NCBI GenBank assembly: GCA_947303185.1
Contig: CAMYXF010000005.1
Span: forward strand, 122,574 to 186,573
Direction of reading: 5' to 3'
Source: an uncultured Clostridia bacterium
Lineage (GTDB): Bacteria > Bacillota > Clostridia > Saccharofermentanales > Saccharofermentanaceae
DNA: 64,000 bases
Positions 25,479-35,214 of this stretch are shown piece after piece. Every line of letters starts with the position of its first letter. Positions within the stretch are counted from its first letter, which is position 1. Made by a program: the position numbers and the translations under genes. Under the pieces are notes generated by a model that made no database searches, was not told the DNA's origin, and worked only from the letters and a program-made list of their open reading frames with translations.

Positions 25479-27569
25479 ATGAATAACATCAACAAAAAAC
25501 ATGAAGACCTCAGGTCGATCGGACTTGTAGTTTTCGGAATATTGCTCAACCTTGTCTGCGGCAAGGTAGTCAGCCTGCTTAATCTCCCTTTCTATTTTGA
25601 CTGCATAGGCACCATTGCGGCTGCAATTACGGGCGGATTTATGCCCGGCGTTCTTGTCGGTTTCTTCACCAATATTTTGAGCGGCATCACGGACTACACG
25701 AATCTCTATTACGGAGTCCTCAACGTCCTCATCGCGCTCGTTACGGCTTATTTTTCTCAGCAACATTATTTCAAAAAGTTCACCTGGAAGATGATCATTC
25801 CGGTCATCTCTTTCGTGCTGATCGGCGGTGGAATCGGTTCCGTCATCACATGGGGCCTTTACGGCAATACAATGGGCGACGAGCTTGCTTCATCACTTGC
25901 AGGCAAGATCTACACAAACGTTGTTCAGGATGCTTTCTGGGCTCAGATGTATGCCGGACTTATCATGGATCTTCCGGACAAACTAATCAGTACGATCCTG
26001 GCATTCCTTATTTACAAGGCCTATCCGAAGAAGTTCAAGCCGCAGAGGGATAGTTTCCACCTTGCATCATTTTCCAAGAGAGGCATTTCATTAAGCGGAA
26101 AGATCATCATCTGCGTAACCATGATCTTCGGTGTTGCTGCAGCAGTAGTAACATATGTAAGTTTCAGACAGTTCAGGGACACACTCGTTAATTCTGAAGC
26201 ACAGTATGCGACGGATACAGCCAAGTTTGCCGCTTCCATGATCGACGGTGACATGGTTGACGAATACCTTGAACGCAAGGACAGCGCAGAAGGTTATTTC
26301 CGCATCAAGAGATACTACGGCCTGATCCTGAACAGTTCTGACAGAATCCAGTACCTGTATGTATATCAGATCCAGGAAGACGGCTGCCACATTGTTTTCG
26401 ACATCGACACACCTGACACTCCGGGATCAGAGACAGGCGAAGTAATCCCGTTCGACGAGAGCTTTGATCCCTATATCGAAGACCTGCTCGCAGGACGCGA
26501 GATCGACCCCATCATCACGGACGATACTTACGGCTGGCTCCTCTCATCTTACGTTCCGGTCTACGACAGCAACAACAGATGCAAGTGTTACGTCTGCGTC
26601 GACGTCTCGATGCCTAACATCACTGATGTCGAGAGGACATTTACTTTCAGGATCACGACACTCCTCATGGGATTCTTCATCACGATCCTTACTTTGAGCG
26701 TATATCTTGCAAAGCGTTTCATCGTTACTCCGGTCAACAACCTCGCAAAGGTTGCAGGCGAATTTGCCTACACCGACGACGAAGCACGTAAGGAAACCCT
26801 GGACAGCATCAAGGATCTTGAGATTAAGACAGGAGATGAGATCGAGCATCTTTATAACGCGATGGCGAAAACCACGCGTGATACCGTCGATTACATCAAC
26901 CAGTCTCAGCGTAAGAATGAAGCTATCTCCACGTTCCAGTCCGGCATGATCAACGTCATGGCAGACCTCGTAGAGAGCCGTGACCAGTCAACAGGCGAGC
27001 ACATCAAGAATACATCTTCCTATGTTGAGATCATCTGCGAAGAGCTCATCAAGGAAGGCAAGTTCTCCGACATTCTCGATGAGGAATTCAAGAACAACAT
27101 CGTGTCTTCCGCTCCTATGCATGACATCGGTAAGATCAAGGTTTCCGACACGATCTTAAACAAGCCCGGCAAGTTCGAGCCTTGGGAATATGAGATCATG
27201 AAGACCCACGCCGAAGAAGGCGCAAAGATCATCCGCACGGTTAAGAAGACCGTCGAAAACGAAGAGCTCAAAGAGAACTATCTCGGCGAAGCTGAGAATA
27301 TGGCACACTACCATCACGAGAAGTGGAACGGCAAGGGTTATCCCTGCGGCCTTAAGGGCGAGGAAATCCCGCTCTCTGCAAGGATCATGGCTGTTGCTGA
27401 CGTTTTCGATGCCCTGGTAGCAGTACGTGTTTATAAGCCGGCAATGCCGTTCGAGAAAGCTGTATCCATCATCAAGGAAGGATCAGGCGATCACTTCGAT
27501 CCTGATGTTGTAGAAGCATTCGTAAACGCAGAAGAAAAGATCCGTGCAGTCACGGAAAAACTCCACTGA
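25479..27569 (+). CDS. HD-GYP phosphodiesterase with ECF-S-like membrane domain and dCACHE-like sensor
   Basis: A 696-residue protein. Its first 190 residues form a multi-helix membrane domain resembling ECF-transporter substrate-binding subunits (FYFDCIGTIAAAITGGFMPG). A helix, an extracellular sensor domain (about 230-400), a second helix and a HAMP-like linker follow. The HD-GYP domain (about 485-690) has MHDIGKI, HHEKWNGKGYP and ADVFDAL, so the metal and GYP residues are intact. It likely hydrolyses cyclic di-GMP in response to an external small molecule. ATG 25479 has AAGGAG upstream; an in-frame TTG at 25461 is less likely. Confidence 0.88.
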   Translation: MNNINKKHEDLRSIGLVVFGILLNLVCGKVVSLLNLPFYFDCIGTIAAAITGGFMPGVLVGFFTNILSGITDYTNLYYGVLNVLIALVTAYFSQQHYFKKFTWKMIIPVISFVLIGGGIGSVITWGLYGNTMGDELASSLAGKIYTNVVQDAFWAQMYAGLIMDLPDKLISTILAFLIYKAYPKKFKPQRDSFHLASFSKRGISLSGKIIICVTMIFGVAAAVVTYVSFRQFRDTLVNSEAQYATDTAKFAASMIDGDMVDEYLERKDSAEGYFRIKRYYGLILNSSDRIQYLYVYQIQEDGCHIVFDIDTPDTPGSETGEVIPFDESFDPYIEDLLAGREIDPIITDDTYGWLLSSYVPVYDSNNRCKCYVCVDVSMPNITDVERTFTFRITTLLMGFFITILTLSVYLAKRFIVTPVNNLAKVAGEFAYTDDEARKETLDSIKDLEIKTGDEIEHLYNAMAKTTRDTVDYINQSQRKNEAISTFQSGMINVMADLVESRDQSTGEHIKNTSSYVEIICEELIKEGKFSDILDEEFKNNIVSSAPMHDIGKIKVSDTILNKPGKFEPWEYEIMKTHAEEGAKIIRTVKKTVENEELKENYLGEAENMAHYHHEKWNGKGYPCGLKGEEIPLSARIMAVADVFDALVAVRVYKPAMPFEKAVSIIKEGSGDHFDPDVVEAFVNAEEKIRAVTEKLH

Positions 27570-27587
27570 TAATTATTCAGGAATCAA

Positions 27588-27932
27588 TCAGCCCTTTTTA
27601 TTCAGCTCTTCGATAAGGTCGAACTGTGCGCTTATGAGCGACCTGAGATCTTTTTGTGAAGCTGTGTTCATGTCGCCTTCACTCAAGGTCTCGCTGCTGT
27701 TTGCAACTGCTTCATAAAACTCATTCGTGGCATCCTCGCCGTAGTTTTTAACGAAGAGTTTCTCGAGCTGTCTTGCGCTAATCACCTCATCAAGATAACG
27801 CTTGGTAACGTAGACAAAGACATCATACAGTTCGTCCTTGCTGTACTTGTTATTCTTATCAACGTAGTACTCGATTGCCTTGCGGAATTCCTTTGAATTG
27901 GCGTTAAGCACGTCTCCAAAATCCAAGTCCAT
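27588..27932 (-). CDS. Small helical protein of unknown function
   Basis: A 114-residue hydrophilic protein, predicted mostly helical (MDLDFGDVLNANSKEFRKAI onwards), with no signal peptide or membrane segment. It converges on the HD-GYP gene. GGGGG and AGGA precede the ATG. I recognise no family; the codon usage and good ribosome site support a real gene. Confidence 0.6.
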   Translation of the reverse strand: MDLDFGDVLNANSKEFRKAIEYYVDKNNKYSKDELYDVFVYVTKRYLDEVISARQLEKLFVKNYGEDATNEFYEAVANSSETLSEGDMNTASQKDLRSLISAQFDLIEELNKKG

Positions 27933-28056
27933 ATCCTAAAACCCCCATAGAAAAACATCTTGCCCTGATGATAATAAAATGGAATTAAAGTGTCAAAGCG
28001 GACGGACGCAATTATGGGGTAAAATATTGATATTATTTCGAAAAGAGGACGCATAA

Positions 28057-29028
28057 ATGAAAAAGATAGAGATTTGGAATGAAGGTGAATACAACTATCC
28101 CCTTGCTTTTGATTTCAGACCCAACTTAAGAGCTTATCTTATTGATGACGATAAGACGCGTCCCTGCCTGATTATCGTTCCCGGCGGCGGTTATGCCATA
28201 GTCGCTCCTCCCGAAGGAGAACTCGTTGCCAAGAGATTTAACGAGCTCGGTTACAACTGCTTTGTTTTGACATACACGACAAACCAGACGATGAGAGTAC
28301 CCGTCATGGAACAGGCGATGAGAGATCTCGCAAGAGCGATCCGCTTAGTAAGAAAGAACGCTGATGAATATAGGATCGATAAAAACAAACTCTATGTCTG
28401 CGGTTTCTCCGCAGCAGGCCATATTTGCGGATGCATTTGCAATTACTGGGAAGAAATAGAAGATTCAAATCCCGACTACAAGGATATCTCCTGCAGACCT
28501 GATGCAGCTATCCTCTCCTACCCTGTAATCACATCAGGAGAATATGCGCATCAGGATTCATTCCGCTTCCTTCTGGGCGGTGACATCTACGACAGAACAG
28601 ATGACGAAGCAAAAGCGCTTCTCAATAAATATTCACTTGAGAAGAACGTTAATAAAAACCATCCGCCCTGCTTCATATGGCAGACTGAGACCGATGATCT
28701 TGTTCCGGTTCAGAACAGTTATCTCTACGCAGAAGCTTTGAAAGAAAAGGGCGTTAAGTACGAACACAAAACTTTCCCGAGAGGTTTCCACGGCCTTGCC
28801 GTCCCGAACGATGACTGGGCAACAGGCAACCACGGAGAGCCCTACACGGCAGAGCAGAGCTTCGCACTCGTAAAAGCAATCAAAGAAGGAAAACTCGAAG
28901 ATCCGGACAACATCTGCGATACGCTTTTGGCGTTCCTCACGCCCCTCCCTGAAGGCATGAAGATGCCGAGTTTCCCCGAAGTCCTGGTATGGCCTGAGAT
29001 GGCAGATAACTTCATCAAATCACTATAA
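28057..29028 (+). CDS. Alpha/beta hydrolase, esterase/lipase-like
   Basis: A 323-residue cytoplasmic enzyme of the BD-FAE/acetylxylan-esterase-like group. The oxyanion region is PGGGYAIVAPPEGE, the nucleophile elbow is CGFSAAGHICG (Ser near 131), the acid is in ETDDLVPVQNS, and the His is in RGFHGLAVP. All three catalytic residues are present. Deacetylation of sugars or xylo-oligomers is plausible for this subgroup but not shown. It starts a run of plus-strand genes with two GNATs and a CAT-like enzyme. Confidence 0.85.
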   Translation: MKKIEIWNEGEYNYPLAFDFRPNLRAYLIDDDKTRPCLIIVPGGGYAIVAPPEGELVAKRFNELGYNCFVLTYTTNQTMRVPVMEQAMRDLARAIRLVRKNADEYRIDKNKLYVCGFSAAGHICGCICNYWEEIEDSNPDYKDISCRPDAAILSYPVITSGEYAHQDSFRFLLGGDIYDRTDDEAKALLNKYSLEKNVNKNHPPCFIWQTETDDLVPVQNSYLYAEALKEKGVKYEHKTFPRGFHGLAVPNDDWATGNHGEPYTAEQSFALVKAIKEGKLEDPDNICDTLLAFLTPLPEGMKMPSFPEVLVWPEMADNFIKSL

Positions 29029-29041
29029 GGATTAACAGACA

Positions 29042-29494
29042 ATGATCGAATACAGAATTGCAACAAGCGATGATATTGAACTTTTAATGAGCAGTCGTCT
29101 GGAGATGCTCCGCGTCGTAAACGGACTGTCTGACGATTACGTTTTTTCAGATGAGATCGTTCGTGAGAGCCGCGAATATTTCCTTCACGGCGACCAGCTG
29201 ACCGTGCTCGTTTTAGACGGCAGCGAAGTAATCGGCTGCGCATCGATGAGCTTCATGTGGATAATGCCGACGTTCTCGCACCCCACAGGCAAACGCGCAC
29301 ACCTCATGAACGTTTATACGAGAAACACTTACCGCCGTCAGGGAATCGCACGCAAGATGGTCAAGATGCTGATCGATGCTACATGGGCCAAGGGCGCAAC
29401 CGAGATCAGCCTTGATGCGACTGTCATGGGCAGACCTCTTTACGAGAGCCTCGGCTTTAAGAATTCGACCGAGGCCATGGTGCTGACGAGATAA
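29042..29494 (+). CDS. GNAT family N-acetyltransferase
   Basis: A 150-residue GNAT with the acetyl-CoA-binding motif A, YTRNTYRRQGIARKMVKML, near residue 98 and a motif B end LYESLGFKNS. It lies 13 bp after the hydrolase. The substrate is unknown. Confidence 0.88.
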   Translation: MIEYRIATSDDIELLMSSRLEMLRVVNGLSDDYVFSDEIVRESREYFLHGDQLTVLVLDGSEVIGCASMSFMWIMPTFSHPTGKRAHLMNVYTRNTYRRQGIARKMVKMLIDATWAKGATEISLDATVMGRPLYESLGFKNSTEAMVLTR

Positions 29495-29528
29495 TTTTCG
29501 GAGTGCATTCAGCGTTATAATCTCTTGT

Positions 29529-29996
29529 ATGAGTATTGAGTTAAGACAGGCTGTAAAAGAAGACATGAAGACGATCTGGGAAATGCAGGTCGAAGCATTC
29601 AAAGGCCTTTTGGAAACATATCAGGACTATGACTTAAGTCCTGCCGCTGAAGGCTTCGAAAAAGTCATGGCAAGATTCGAGCAGCCGTGGACTAAGTATT
29701 TCTTCATCACCGCAGACGGCATTGATGTCGGAGCAGTCCGCGTGGTCGACATGAAAGACGGCTCAAGAAAACGCATCTCACCCATCTTCATAATGCCTGA
29801 ATACAGAGGCCGGGGATACGCGCAGCAGGCCATGCTCGCCATTGAAGAAATATACGGCTCCGATAACTGGTGCCTCGACACTATCCTGCAGGAAAAAGGC
29901 AACCTTCATCTTTACGAGAAAATGGGCTACCACCAGACAGGAAAGATCGAACACATTAACGAACGTATGGACATCGTGTTCTACGAGAAGGACTGA
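29529..29996 (+). CDS. GNAT family N-acetyltransferase
   Basis: A 155-residue GNAT with PEYRGRGYAQQAMLAIE as the acetyl-CoA loop and HLYEKMGYHQTG near the C-terminus. It is not closely similar to the GNAT just upstream. It ends 3 bp before the CAT-like gene, so these are likely cotranscribed. Confidence 0.88.
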   Translation: MSIELRQAVKEDMKTIWEMQVEAFKGLLETYQDYDLSPAAEGFEKVMARFEQPWTKYFFITADGIDVGAVRVVDMKDGSRKRISPIFIMPEYRGRGYAQQAMLAIEEIYGSDNWCLDTILQEKGNLHLYEKMGYHQTGKIEHINERMDIVFYEKD

Positions 29997-29999
29997 ATC

Positions 30000-30647
30000 A
30001 TGAACTACAAAATAATCGATAAAGAGACTTATTACCGCAAGGGCGTATACCGCCATTTTACAGAAGATTGCAAGTGCTCTGTTTCCATGACAGCGCGCAT
30101 CGATGTGACTGAACTCGTAGATTATTCGAAGGAAAAAGGCACCAAGTTTTACATTAACTTCCTCTACCTATTAACCAAGGTTTTAAACTCCAGAGACGAC
30201 TACAAAACGCAGTATCTCTGGCAGACAGACGAGCTGATCTGCTACGACGTCTTAAACCCGATCCAGTATGTTTTCCATGAGGATACGGAGACATGCACTC
30301 CTGTGTATACGACCTACTATAAAAACTACGAAGTGTTTTACAAGAACGCTTTAGCCGATGTTGAGAATGCAAAAAAGACACGCGAATACATGCTCGATTC
30401 AGAGAACCACCCTAACTGGTTTGACGCATCTTATATATCGTGGCTTTCCTACGATTCATTAAACGTCGAACTTCCTGACGGATACATCTACCTGCTGCCT
30501 ATAATCAACTGGGGCAAATACAGAGAAGAGAACGGACGTCTCATGATGCCTCTTACAGTACGTCTCAACCATGCGGTTGCAGACGGTTACCTCGTGGCAA
30601 ACGTATACCGTCTTTTGGAAAAAGAGATCGCTTCTTTTACTGCTTAA
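30000..30647 (+). CDS. CatA-like O-acetyltransferase (chloramphenicol acetyltransferase fold)
   Basis: A 215-residue protein of the CAT family, which uses a His to transfer acetyl from acetyl-CoA to a hydroxyl. The active-site block is RLNHAVADGYLV near residue 190, matching the family HHAVCDG; the catalytic His is kept. The middle part ISWLSYDSLN, then LPIINWGKY also fits. Many clostridial members are not drug-resistance enzymes, and the substrate here is unknown. Its stop overlaps the convergent TlpA-like gene by 4 nt. Confidence 0.85.
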   Translation: MNYKIIDKETYYRKGVYRHFTEDCKCSVSMTARIDVTELVDYSKEKGTKFYINFLYLLTKVLNSRDDYKTQYLWQTDELICYDVLNPIQYVFHEDTETCTPVYTTYYKNYEVFYKNALADVENAKKTREYMLDSENHPNWFDASYISWLSYDSLNVELPDGYIYLLPIINWGKYREENGRLMMPLTVRLNHAVADGYLVANVYRLLEKEIASFTA

Positions 30648-31351
30648 CCGAGAAGTTTTTTAACTATCGCTTCCCAATCACGGTAAGACTGTCCTCCAAT
30701 GACCACGTTGTCGCCGCCGGGAATGTCGAGCACGTGACCCTTGCTGTCAACGAATATCGTTGTGGGAACGTAACCAGTCTGGAACTGGTCGAACTCCGTC
30801 GTGTATAAAAGAATCGGATATGTCGTGTGACAGTCCTTTAATATCTGGTCGACTTCGTACTCCATGCCGGTTTCAGAATAAACGCCAATGATCTGGAAAC
30901 CCTGGTCCTGATAGTTCTCGTAAAGCTTTTCGAGATCTGGCATCTCATTTACGCACGGACTGCACCACGGCTCCCAGAAGTTGATCATGGTTACTTCCGC
31001 ATTCGCGAAAACGCTCTCGTTCCATTCATAGCCGACTCTGTCAGTCGTGCTGAAAGTAAAGTCAGGATCAAAATCTTCGTCCGTCTCAAAAGTAGTATCC
31101 GGGGCAGATGCCGTCGGACGCTCTGTTGCCTCCTGCGTTTCCGTTTCTGAGCTCTCGGTTATAGTGACCTCAGTATCAGTGATTGTGATTTCCGTTGTCT
31201 CGGTAGTGACATCGCCTTCGCGCTTTGACGCTTCGGTCTCTATGTCGTCATCTCTATGATGTTTTGTCTCACCGGTCTTGCCGCATGAAGCAATTCCCAA
31301 AACCATTGCTGCGCATAATGCTGCTGAAATTATCTTTTTGAAGTTTTTCAT
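30644..31351 (-). CDS. TlpA-like thioredoxin-fold lipoprotein
   Basis: A roughly 235-residue lipoprotein (GIASCGK) with a Thr/Glu-rich linker (about 35-85) and a C-terminal thioredoxin/TlpA domain. The active site WEPWCSPCVNE near residue 140 has an intact CxxC, and YVPTTIFVDSKGHV contains the cis-Pro. It should reduce disulfides or handle haem-type thiols on the outer face. Of two nearby ATGs I chose 31351, which is spaced 8 nt from AGGAG; the other (31357) is too close. It follows the AraC and membrane-protein genes on the same strand. Confidence 0.85.
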   Translation of the reverse strand: MKNFKKIISAALCAAMVLGIASCGKTGETKHHRDDDIETEASKREGDVTTETTEITITDTEVTITESSETETQEATERPTASAPDTTFETDEDFDPDFTFSTTDRVGYEWNESVFANAEVTMINFWEPWCSPCVNEMPDLEKLYENYQDQGFQIIGVYSETGMEYEVDQILKDCHTTYPILLYTTEFDQFQTGYVPTTIFVDSKGHVLDIPGGDNVVIGGQSYRDWEAIVKKLLG

Positions 31352-31429
31352 TTTCATCTCTCCTAAAATCCTTGTGTCGGATTATACACTGAAGTCTTAA
31401 TAAGTTTTGGGCATAACTTGTGTAATTGT

Positions 31430-31825
31430 TTAATCAAGTTCCACTTCAAACACCTTGTCAGACATCTCGCTTCCGCTGATGGTGATACATGCAGAATCTT
31501 CATCGTATTCGACTGACACGTCATTCTCATGTATCGGCGCACCATCATCTTTAAAAGTGAATGTTTCTTTCAAAAGCCTGTGTCCGAACGGTTTATTCTC
31601 TTTGATCACAAGATCATAATCGTAAGTCTGTCCCATGGAGGCCACGCCAAAAACGCTGTCCAGACTTGGTTTGGTATATACAACAACCGTAACCGGAGAA
31701 CCTTCATCACGGATCGTAAAAACACGCGTTAAATATTCCTTTACTCCGACGAACACTACCGTTCCGGCCAGGATCACACCCGCGCCTGCAACGCAAAGTG
31801 TCGTAACTAATCGTTTATTTCCCAT
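31430..31825 (-). CDS. Single-pass membrane protein of unknown function
   Basis: A 131-residue protein with one N-terminal helix (residues 7-29) and a small extracytoplasmic beta-rich domain ending SDKVFEVELD. It starts 17 bp after the AraC gene and may share its transcript. No family recognised. Confidence 0.55.
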   Translation of the reverse strand: MGNKRLVTTLCVAGAGVILAGTVVFVGVKEYLTRVFTIRDEGSPVTVVVYTKPSLDSVFGVASMGQTYDYDLVIKENKPFGHRLLKETFTFKDDGAPIHENDVSVEYDEDSACITISGSEMSDKVFEVELD

Positions 31826-31842
31826 ATATCATCCATCCCATA

Positions 31843-32607
31843 TCAGCTGAGCAGTGCTCTTTGCATATTATAATCCCTGTTGCGGTTTTTTATGCGGTAT
31901 TCCTTAGGCGTCATTCCGCAGTCCTTCTTCAGGACATTCGTAAAATAACTCTGGCTCGGGAATGCAAGCGATGCCGATATCTCAGCGATCGAATAGTCCG
32001 ACGAAGCAAGCATCGACTTCGCCGTCTCGAGTTTTTTATTCAGGATATATTCGCTCACCGCATACCCGGTTTCCTTCTTAAACAATCTCGAAAAGTACGG
32101 CGCCGAAAGATTATTTTCCGCCGCCAGAGTCTCAAGCGTAATACGTGTGTGAAGATGCTCATAAATGTAATTGATCGCAGTTGTAACAGCCTTGGAAGTG
32201 ATCGCGCTTCTTTGCAAAGCGAGCATCTGCTTCGTGTAGTGAAGACACATCTCATTATGTATCTCTGAAATCTCTTCAGGTGATGAAGCTTCATCCGAGA
32301 GACGGATGTAGTAGTCGCTTAATGAGTACGCCTCCGACTGCGACAGACCGCCTGAGATGCAGAATCTTGCGACCAGCGCTGTCGTTATCGTCATATGGTA
32401 TTTGAGATTCTGAAGAGCGTTGTTTGAAAGCACGCCGAGTCCTGTCTTCTTGTGGAAAGGTTCAGATAAAAGTGTTTTAACCTTGCGGAGATTTCCTGAA
32501 CGGATCGTCTCATAGAAATCCATCTCCGGCGCGAGCGGTGCGTGGAAGAATTCATATTCTCTGTGAAGGAACTCCTGGTAGGAAATCTTTTTGCGCGGCG
32601 TGGGCAT
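31843..32607 (-). CDS. AraC family transcriptional regulator
   Basis: A 254-residue regulator with a helical N-terminal region and two C-terminal helix-turn-helices (about 155-250). These contain ETLAAENNLSAPYFSRLFKK and the second motif IAEISASLAFPSQSYFTNVLKK, ending in CGMTPKEYR. The in-frame ATGs further upstream lie at or before a good extended -10 promoter at 32669-32677, so ATG 32607 is chosen. It is divergent from the laminarinase gene and is its likely regulator. Confidence 0.85.
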   Translation of the reverse strand: MPTPRKKISYQEFLHREYEFFHAPLAPEMDFYETIRSGNLRKVKTLLSEPFHKKTGLGVLSNNALQNLKYHMTITTALVARFCISGGLSQSEAYSLSDYYIRLSDEASSPEEISEIHNEMCLHYTKQMLALQRSAITSKAVTTAINYIYEHLHTRITLETLAAENNLSAPYFSRLFKKETGYAVSEYILNKKLETAKSMLASSDYSIAEISASLAFPSQSYFTNVLKKDCGMTPKEYRIKNRNRDYNMQRALLS

Positions 32608-32668
32608 TTTCGAAAATCTCCGTAACTGATAAATCAAATATGCGTGATAAACAAGGACTTCACGCATT

Positions 32669-32677
32669 ATTATAGCA
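32669..32677 (-). promoter_or_regulatory. Extended -10 promoter of the AraC gene
   Basis: On the minus strand TGC directly precedes TATAAT (32669-32674). The predicted start point near 32662 makes any translation start upstream of it impossible, which decides the AraC start. Confidence 0.6.
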
Positions 32678-32774
32678 AGAAAAAGCAAAAATCAGTTAAC
32701 AAAAAGCAATAATGCCACAAGGTGAATTTGATATTTTGAGGTCAGTTAAGGACATATAGAACAAGGAGGCAGTT

Positions 32775-34163
32775 ATGAAGAGCAAAAAGATCATCAGTTC
32801 TATCCTGACACTTTCGATGATTCTCCCCATGGCAGCTTGTACCCCTAAGCCGACTGAGACAGAAGCAACAACGGCAGCGACAGCGCCGGCAACAGAAACA
32901 CCTCAGCTCGACGGATACAATCTTCTCTGGAGCGATGAGTTCGACGGCGATGTGATGGATGAGACAAAGTGGAATTACGAGCCGCATGAACCCGGTTGGA
33001 CAAACAACGAGTTACAGGAATACACGACTTCCACTGACAATGTTTTCGTAAGAGACGGCAATCTCGTTTTGAAGGCTCTCAAGACCACAAAGGACGGACA
33101 GGATTACTACACATCCGGTAAGGTCACAGGCCAGAACAAGACAGACTTTATGTACGGTAAGGTAGTTGTCTCCGCTAAGGTTCCTGAGGGACAGGGTCTC
33201 TGGCCCGCCATCTGGATGATGCCCCAGGACGAGTCCTACTACGGCCAGTGGCCCAAGTGCGGCGAGATCGACATCATGGAGTCACTCGGCAACGACACAA
33301 CAATTTCTTATTCAACAATTCACTATGGTGAGCCTCACGCTGAGCAGCAGGGCACCATCACAAAAGAAGGCGATGAGAGCTTCTCAGCCCAGTTCCACGA
33401 ATATTCAGTTGAGTGGGAACCCGGTGAGATGCGTTTCTACACAGACGACGAACTCGTTCTTACAGTTAACGACTGGTTTACTGCAGAACAGGGTGAAGAC
33501 GACAAGCCTTATCCGGCACCTTTCAACCAGCCTTTCTTCGTTCAGATGAACCTCGCTGTAGGTGGTGACTGGCCGGGCAATCCTGACGCAACAACAGATT
33601 TCGACAACGCAGAATTCCTTATCGATTACGTCCGCGTTTACCAGAAGCCTGAATACGACACCAACGTCACAAAGCCCGAAATGGTTTTCCGTGAAGCACT
33701 CCCTGACGGCAACTTCATCCGCAACGGAGACTTCTCTGTAGCAGAAGACCTCACAGACGACGAAGACTGGAAGTTCCTCCTTTTCTTCGAGGGCGAAGGC
33801 CAGGCAGAGATCAAGGATGGTGAGATGATTATCACATCGACCAACTGCGGTACCGAAGAATATTCCGTCCAGCTAGTCCACCCTGACCTGCCAATGCGAA
33901 AAGGTCACACATATAAGATAACCTTCGACATACGTGCCGACGAGGCCAGAAAGTGTATTGTGTGCGTATCGGCACCGAACGCCGGATGGATAAGATACTT
34001 CCCTGATACCTCGATTGATCTCACGGAAGAATGGCAGACGTTTGAATTTACTTTCGACATGACCGAGAAGGACGACAACAACGGACGACTCGAGTTCAAT
34101 ATGGGTAAGCACGGCGACACAGCTACGATCCATATCACCAACGTAAGAGTTGAAGAAGTATAA
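32775..34163 (+). CDS. GH16 beta-1,3-glucanase (laminarinase-like) lipoprotein with CBM4/9-like domain
   Basis: A 462-residue secreted lipoprotein (PMAACTP) that probably cleaves beta-1,3- or mixed-linkage glucans at the cell surface. The GH16 domain (about 50-290) has the catalytic motif GEIDIMESLG with both Glu and the Asp between them, plus WPAIWMMP and the closing FLIDYVRVYQ. The C-terminal part (about 315-462) reads as a CBM4/9-type beta-sandwich starting LPDGNFIRNGDFS. GGAGG precedes the ATG. It stands opposite an AraC regulator, typical of carbohydrate-induced genes. Confidence 0.93.
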   Translation: MKSKKIISSILTLSMILPMAACTPKPTETEATTAATAPATETPQLDGYNLLWSDEFDGDVMDETKWNYEPHEPGWTNNELQEYTTSTDNVFVRDGNLVLKALKTTKDGQDYYTSGKVTGQNKTDFMYGKVVVSAKVPEGQGLWPAIWMMPQDESYYGQWPKCGEIDIMESLGNDTTISYSTIHYGEPHAEQQGTITKEGDESFSAQFHEYSVEWEPGEMRFYTDDELVLTVNDWFTAEQGEDDKPYPAPFNQPFFVQMNLAVGGDWPGNPDATTDFDNAEFLIDYVRVYQKPEYDTNVTKPEMVFREALPDGNFIRNGDFSVAEDLTDDEDWKFLLFFEGEGQAEIKDGEMIITSTNCGTEEYSVQLVHPDLPMRKGHTYKITFDIRADEARKCIVCVSAPNAGWIRYFPDTSIDLTEEWQTFEFTFDMTEKDDNNGRLEFNMGKHGDTATIHITNVRVEEV

Positions 34164-34188
34164 GTGCTTCACTTCTTCATATAACACG

Positions 34189-34223
34189 AAGAGGATGTCT
34201 CTGGTGAGGCATCCTCTTTTTTG
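34189..34223 (+). terminator. Intrinsic terminator, GTCTC/GAGGC family
   Basis: GAGGATGTCTC, loop TGGT, GAGGCATCCTC followed by TTTTTTG. It ends the laminarinase gene. A small hairpin TGCGGA/TCCGCA follows at once. Confidence 0.87.
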
Positions 34224-34339
34224 TGCGGACTTTCCGCATAAATGCACAAGGATCAAATACTTTGCAACAATAAAGACAAGTTATCTGTAAATATGGTATC
34301 TGACTGAAATTGTCGAAACGCAAAAGCGGAGGAACATAT

Positions 34340-35041
34340 ATGAAGATAAAGGCAGCAGCGATGCTTATGACACTGATACTGGCAGCAGGATCTGTCACCG
34401 CCTGTGCAGAAAAAACAAACGGATCAAGAACTTACAGTCCTGATACCACAAAGAAGAGCGCTGAGGCTCCCGTCGATGAAACCGTTCCTGAAACAGAGAA
34501 CGGAACTGTCGTAGAAACGGTATATACGGATGACGGAAGCAGAAGATACGCAACTGATTATCCCATCGAATTAAAAGAGCAAAAAACAGGTTTCTTTGAC
34601 GACTGGAGCATCTGGAAAAGACAGGAAAATGGTTTGATCTTCCTTCAGATCTCCAATTCCGGAAAGAACGGAAGAAAGTCCGAGATAGAGCATCTTCAAT
34701 TCTGGGTATACGATTCCGCAGAAGATGCAAAAAAGGCATATGAGGGTTATTACAACGAATCCAAAGAATTCGATAAAGGCAGGTTCTGGGAAGAAGGCAC
34801 CAACTGGTTCATCTCTGAAGAGCCCGGCGTAATGGATGCATCCATTGTCTGGATGAACTACATAGAAGGAAATATCATTATCTCAGCATATCTTGGTACA
34901 ACTTCTTCGTGGGAAAAAGCTAAAGAATCGGGCATACCTTCTGATTCCGACAAATTCAACACGGCAACTCTTAAGGATTACGTTCTCGAAAACCATTCTG
35001 ATATCAGATCTTATGTAATCGATGTGATCATGGAAGCATAG
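34340..35041 (+). CDS. Lipoprotein of unknown function
   Basis: A 233-residue lipoprotein (SVTACAEK). After a Thr/Glu-rich linker the mature domain (about 60-225) has many aromatic residues, for example FFDDWSIWKRQENGLIFLQI and FWEEGTNWFISEE. I chose ATG 34340, which has GGAGG 7 nt upstream, over an in-frame start 30 bp earlier. No family recognised. Confidence 0.7.
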   Translation: MKIKAAAMLMTLILAAGSVTACAEKTNGSRTYSPDTTKKSAEAPVDETVPETENGTVVETVYTDDGSRRYATDYPIELKEQKTGFFDDWSIWKRQENGLIFLQISNSGKNGRKSEIEHLQFWVYDSAEDAKKAYEGYYNESKEFDKGRFWEEGTNWFISEEPGVMDASIVWMNYIEGNIIISAYLGTTSSWEKAKESGIPSDSDKFNTATLKDYVLENHSDIRSYVIDVIMEA

Positions 35042-35214
35042 TTCTGTTCACCCGGGATTATCCCGTCAATTAAACTCTGCAGATAAGGATTTCGGAATTT
35101 ATTACTTATTAATTATTTTTCTGCTAAATGCAACACAATCACCATTTAAGAATATAAAATATAAGGGTGGTTGGGTTCACCCCTGGTCGGGTTGTTATTT
35201 AGGGTTGATACAAA

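Noticed and set aside
32608..32688. Longer N-terminus for the AraC regulator
   Set aside because: An extended -10 promoter at 32669-32677 lies inside it, and the shorter start gives a normal-sized protein.
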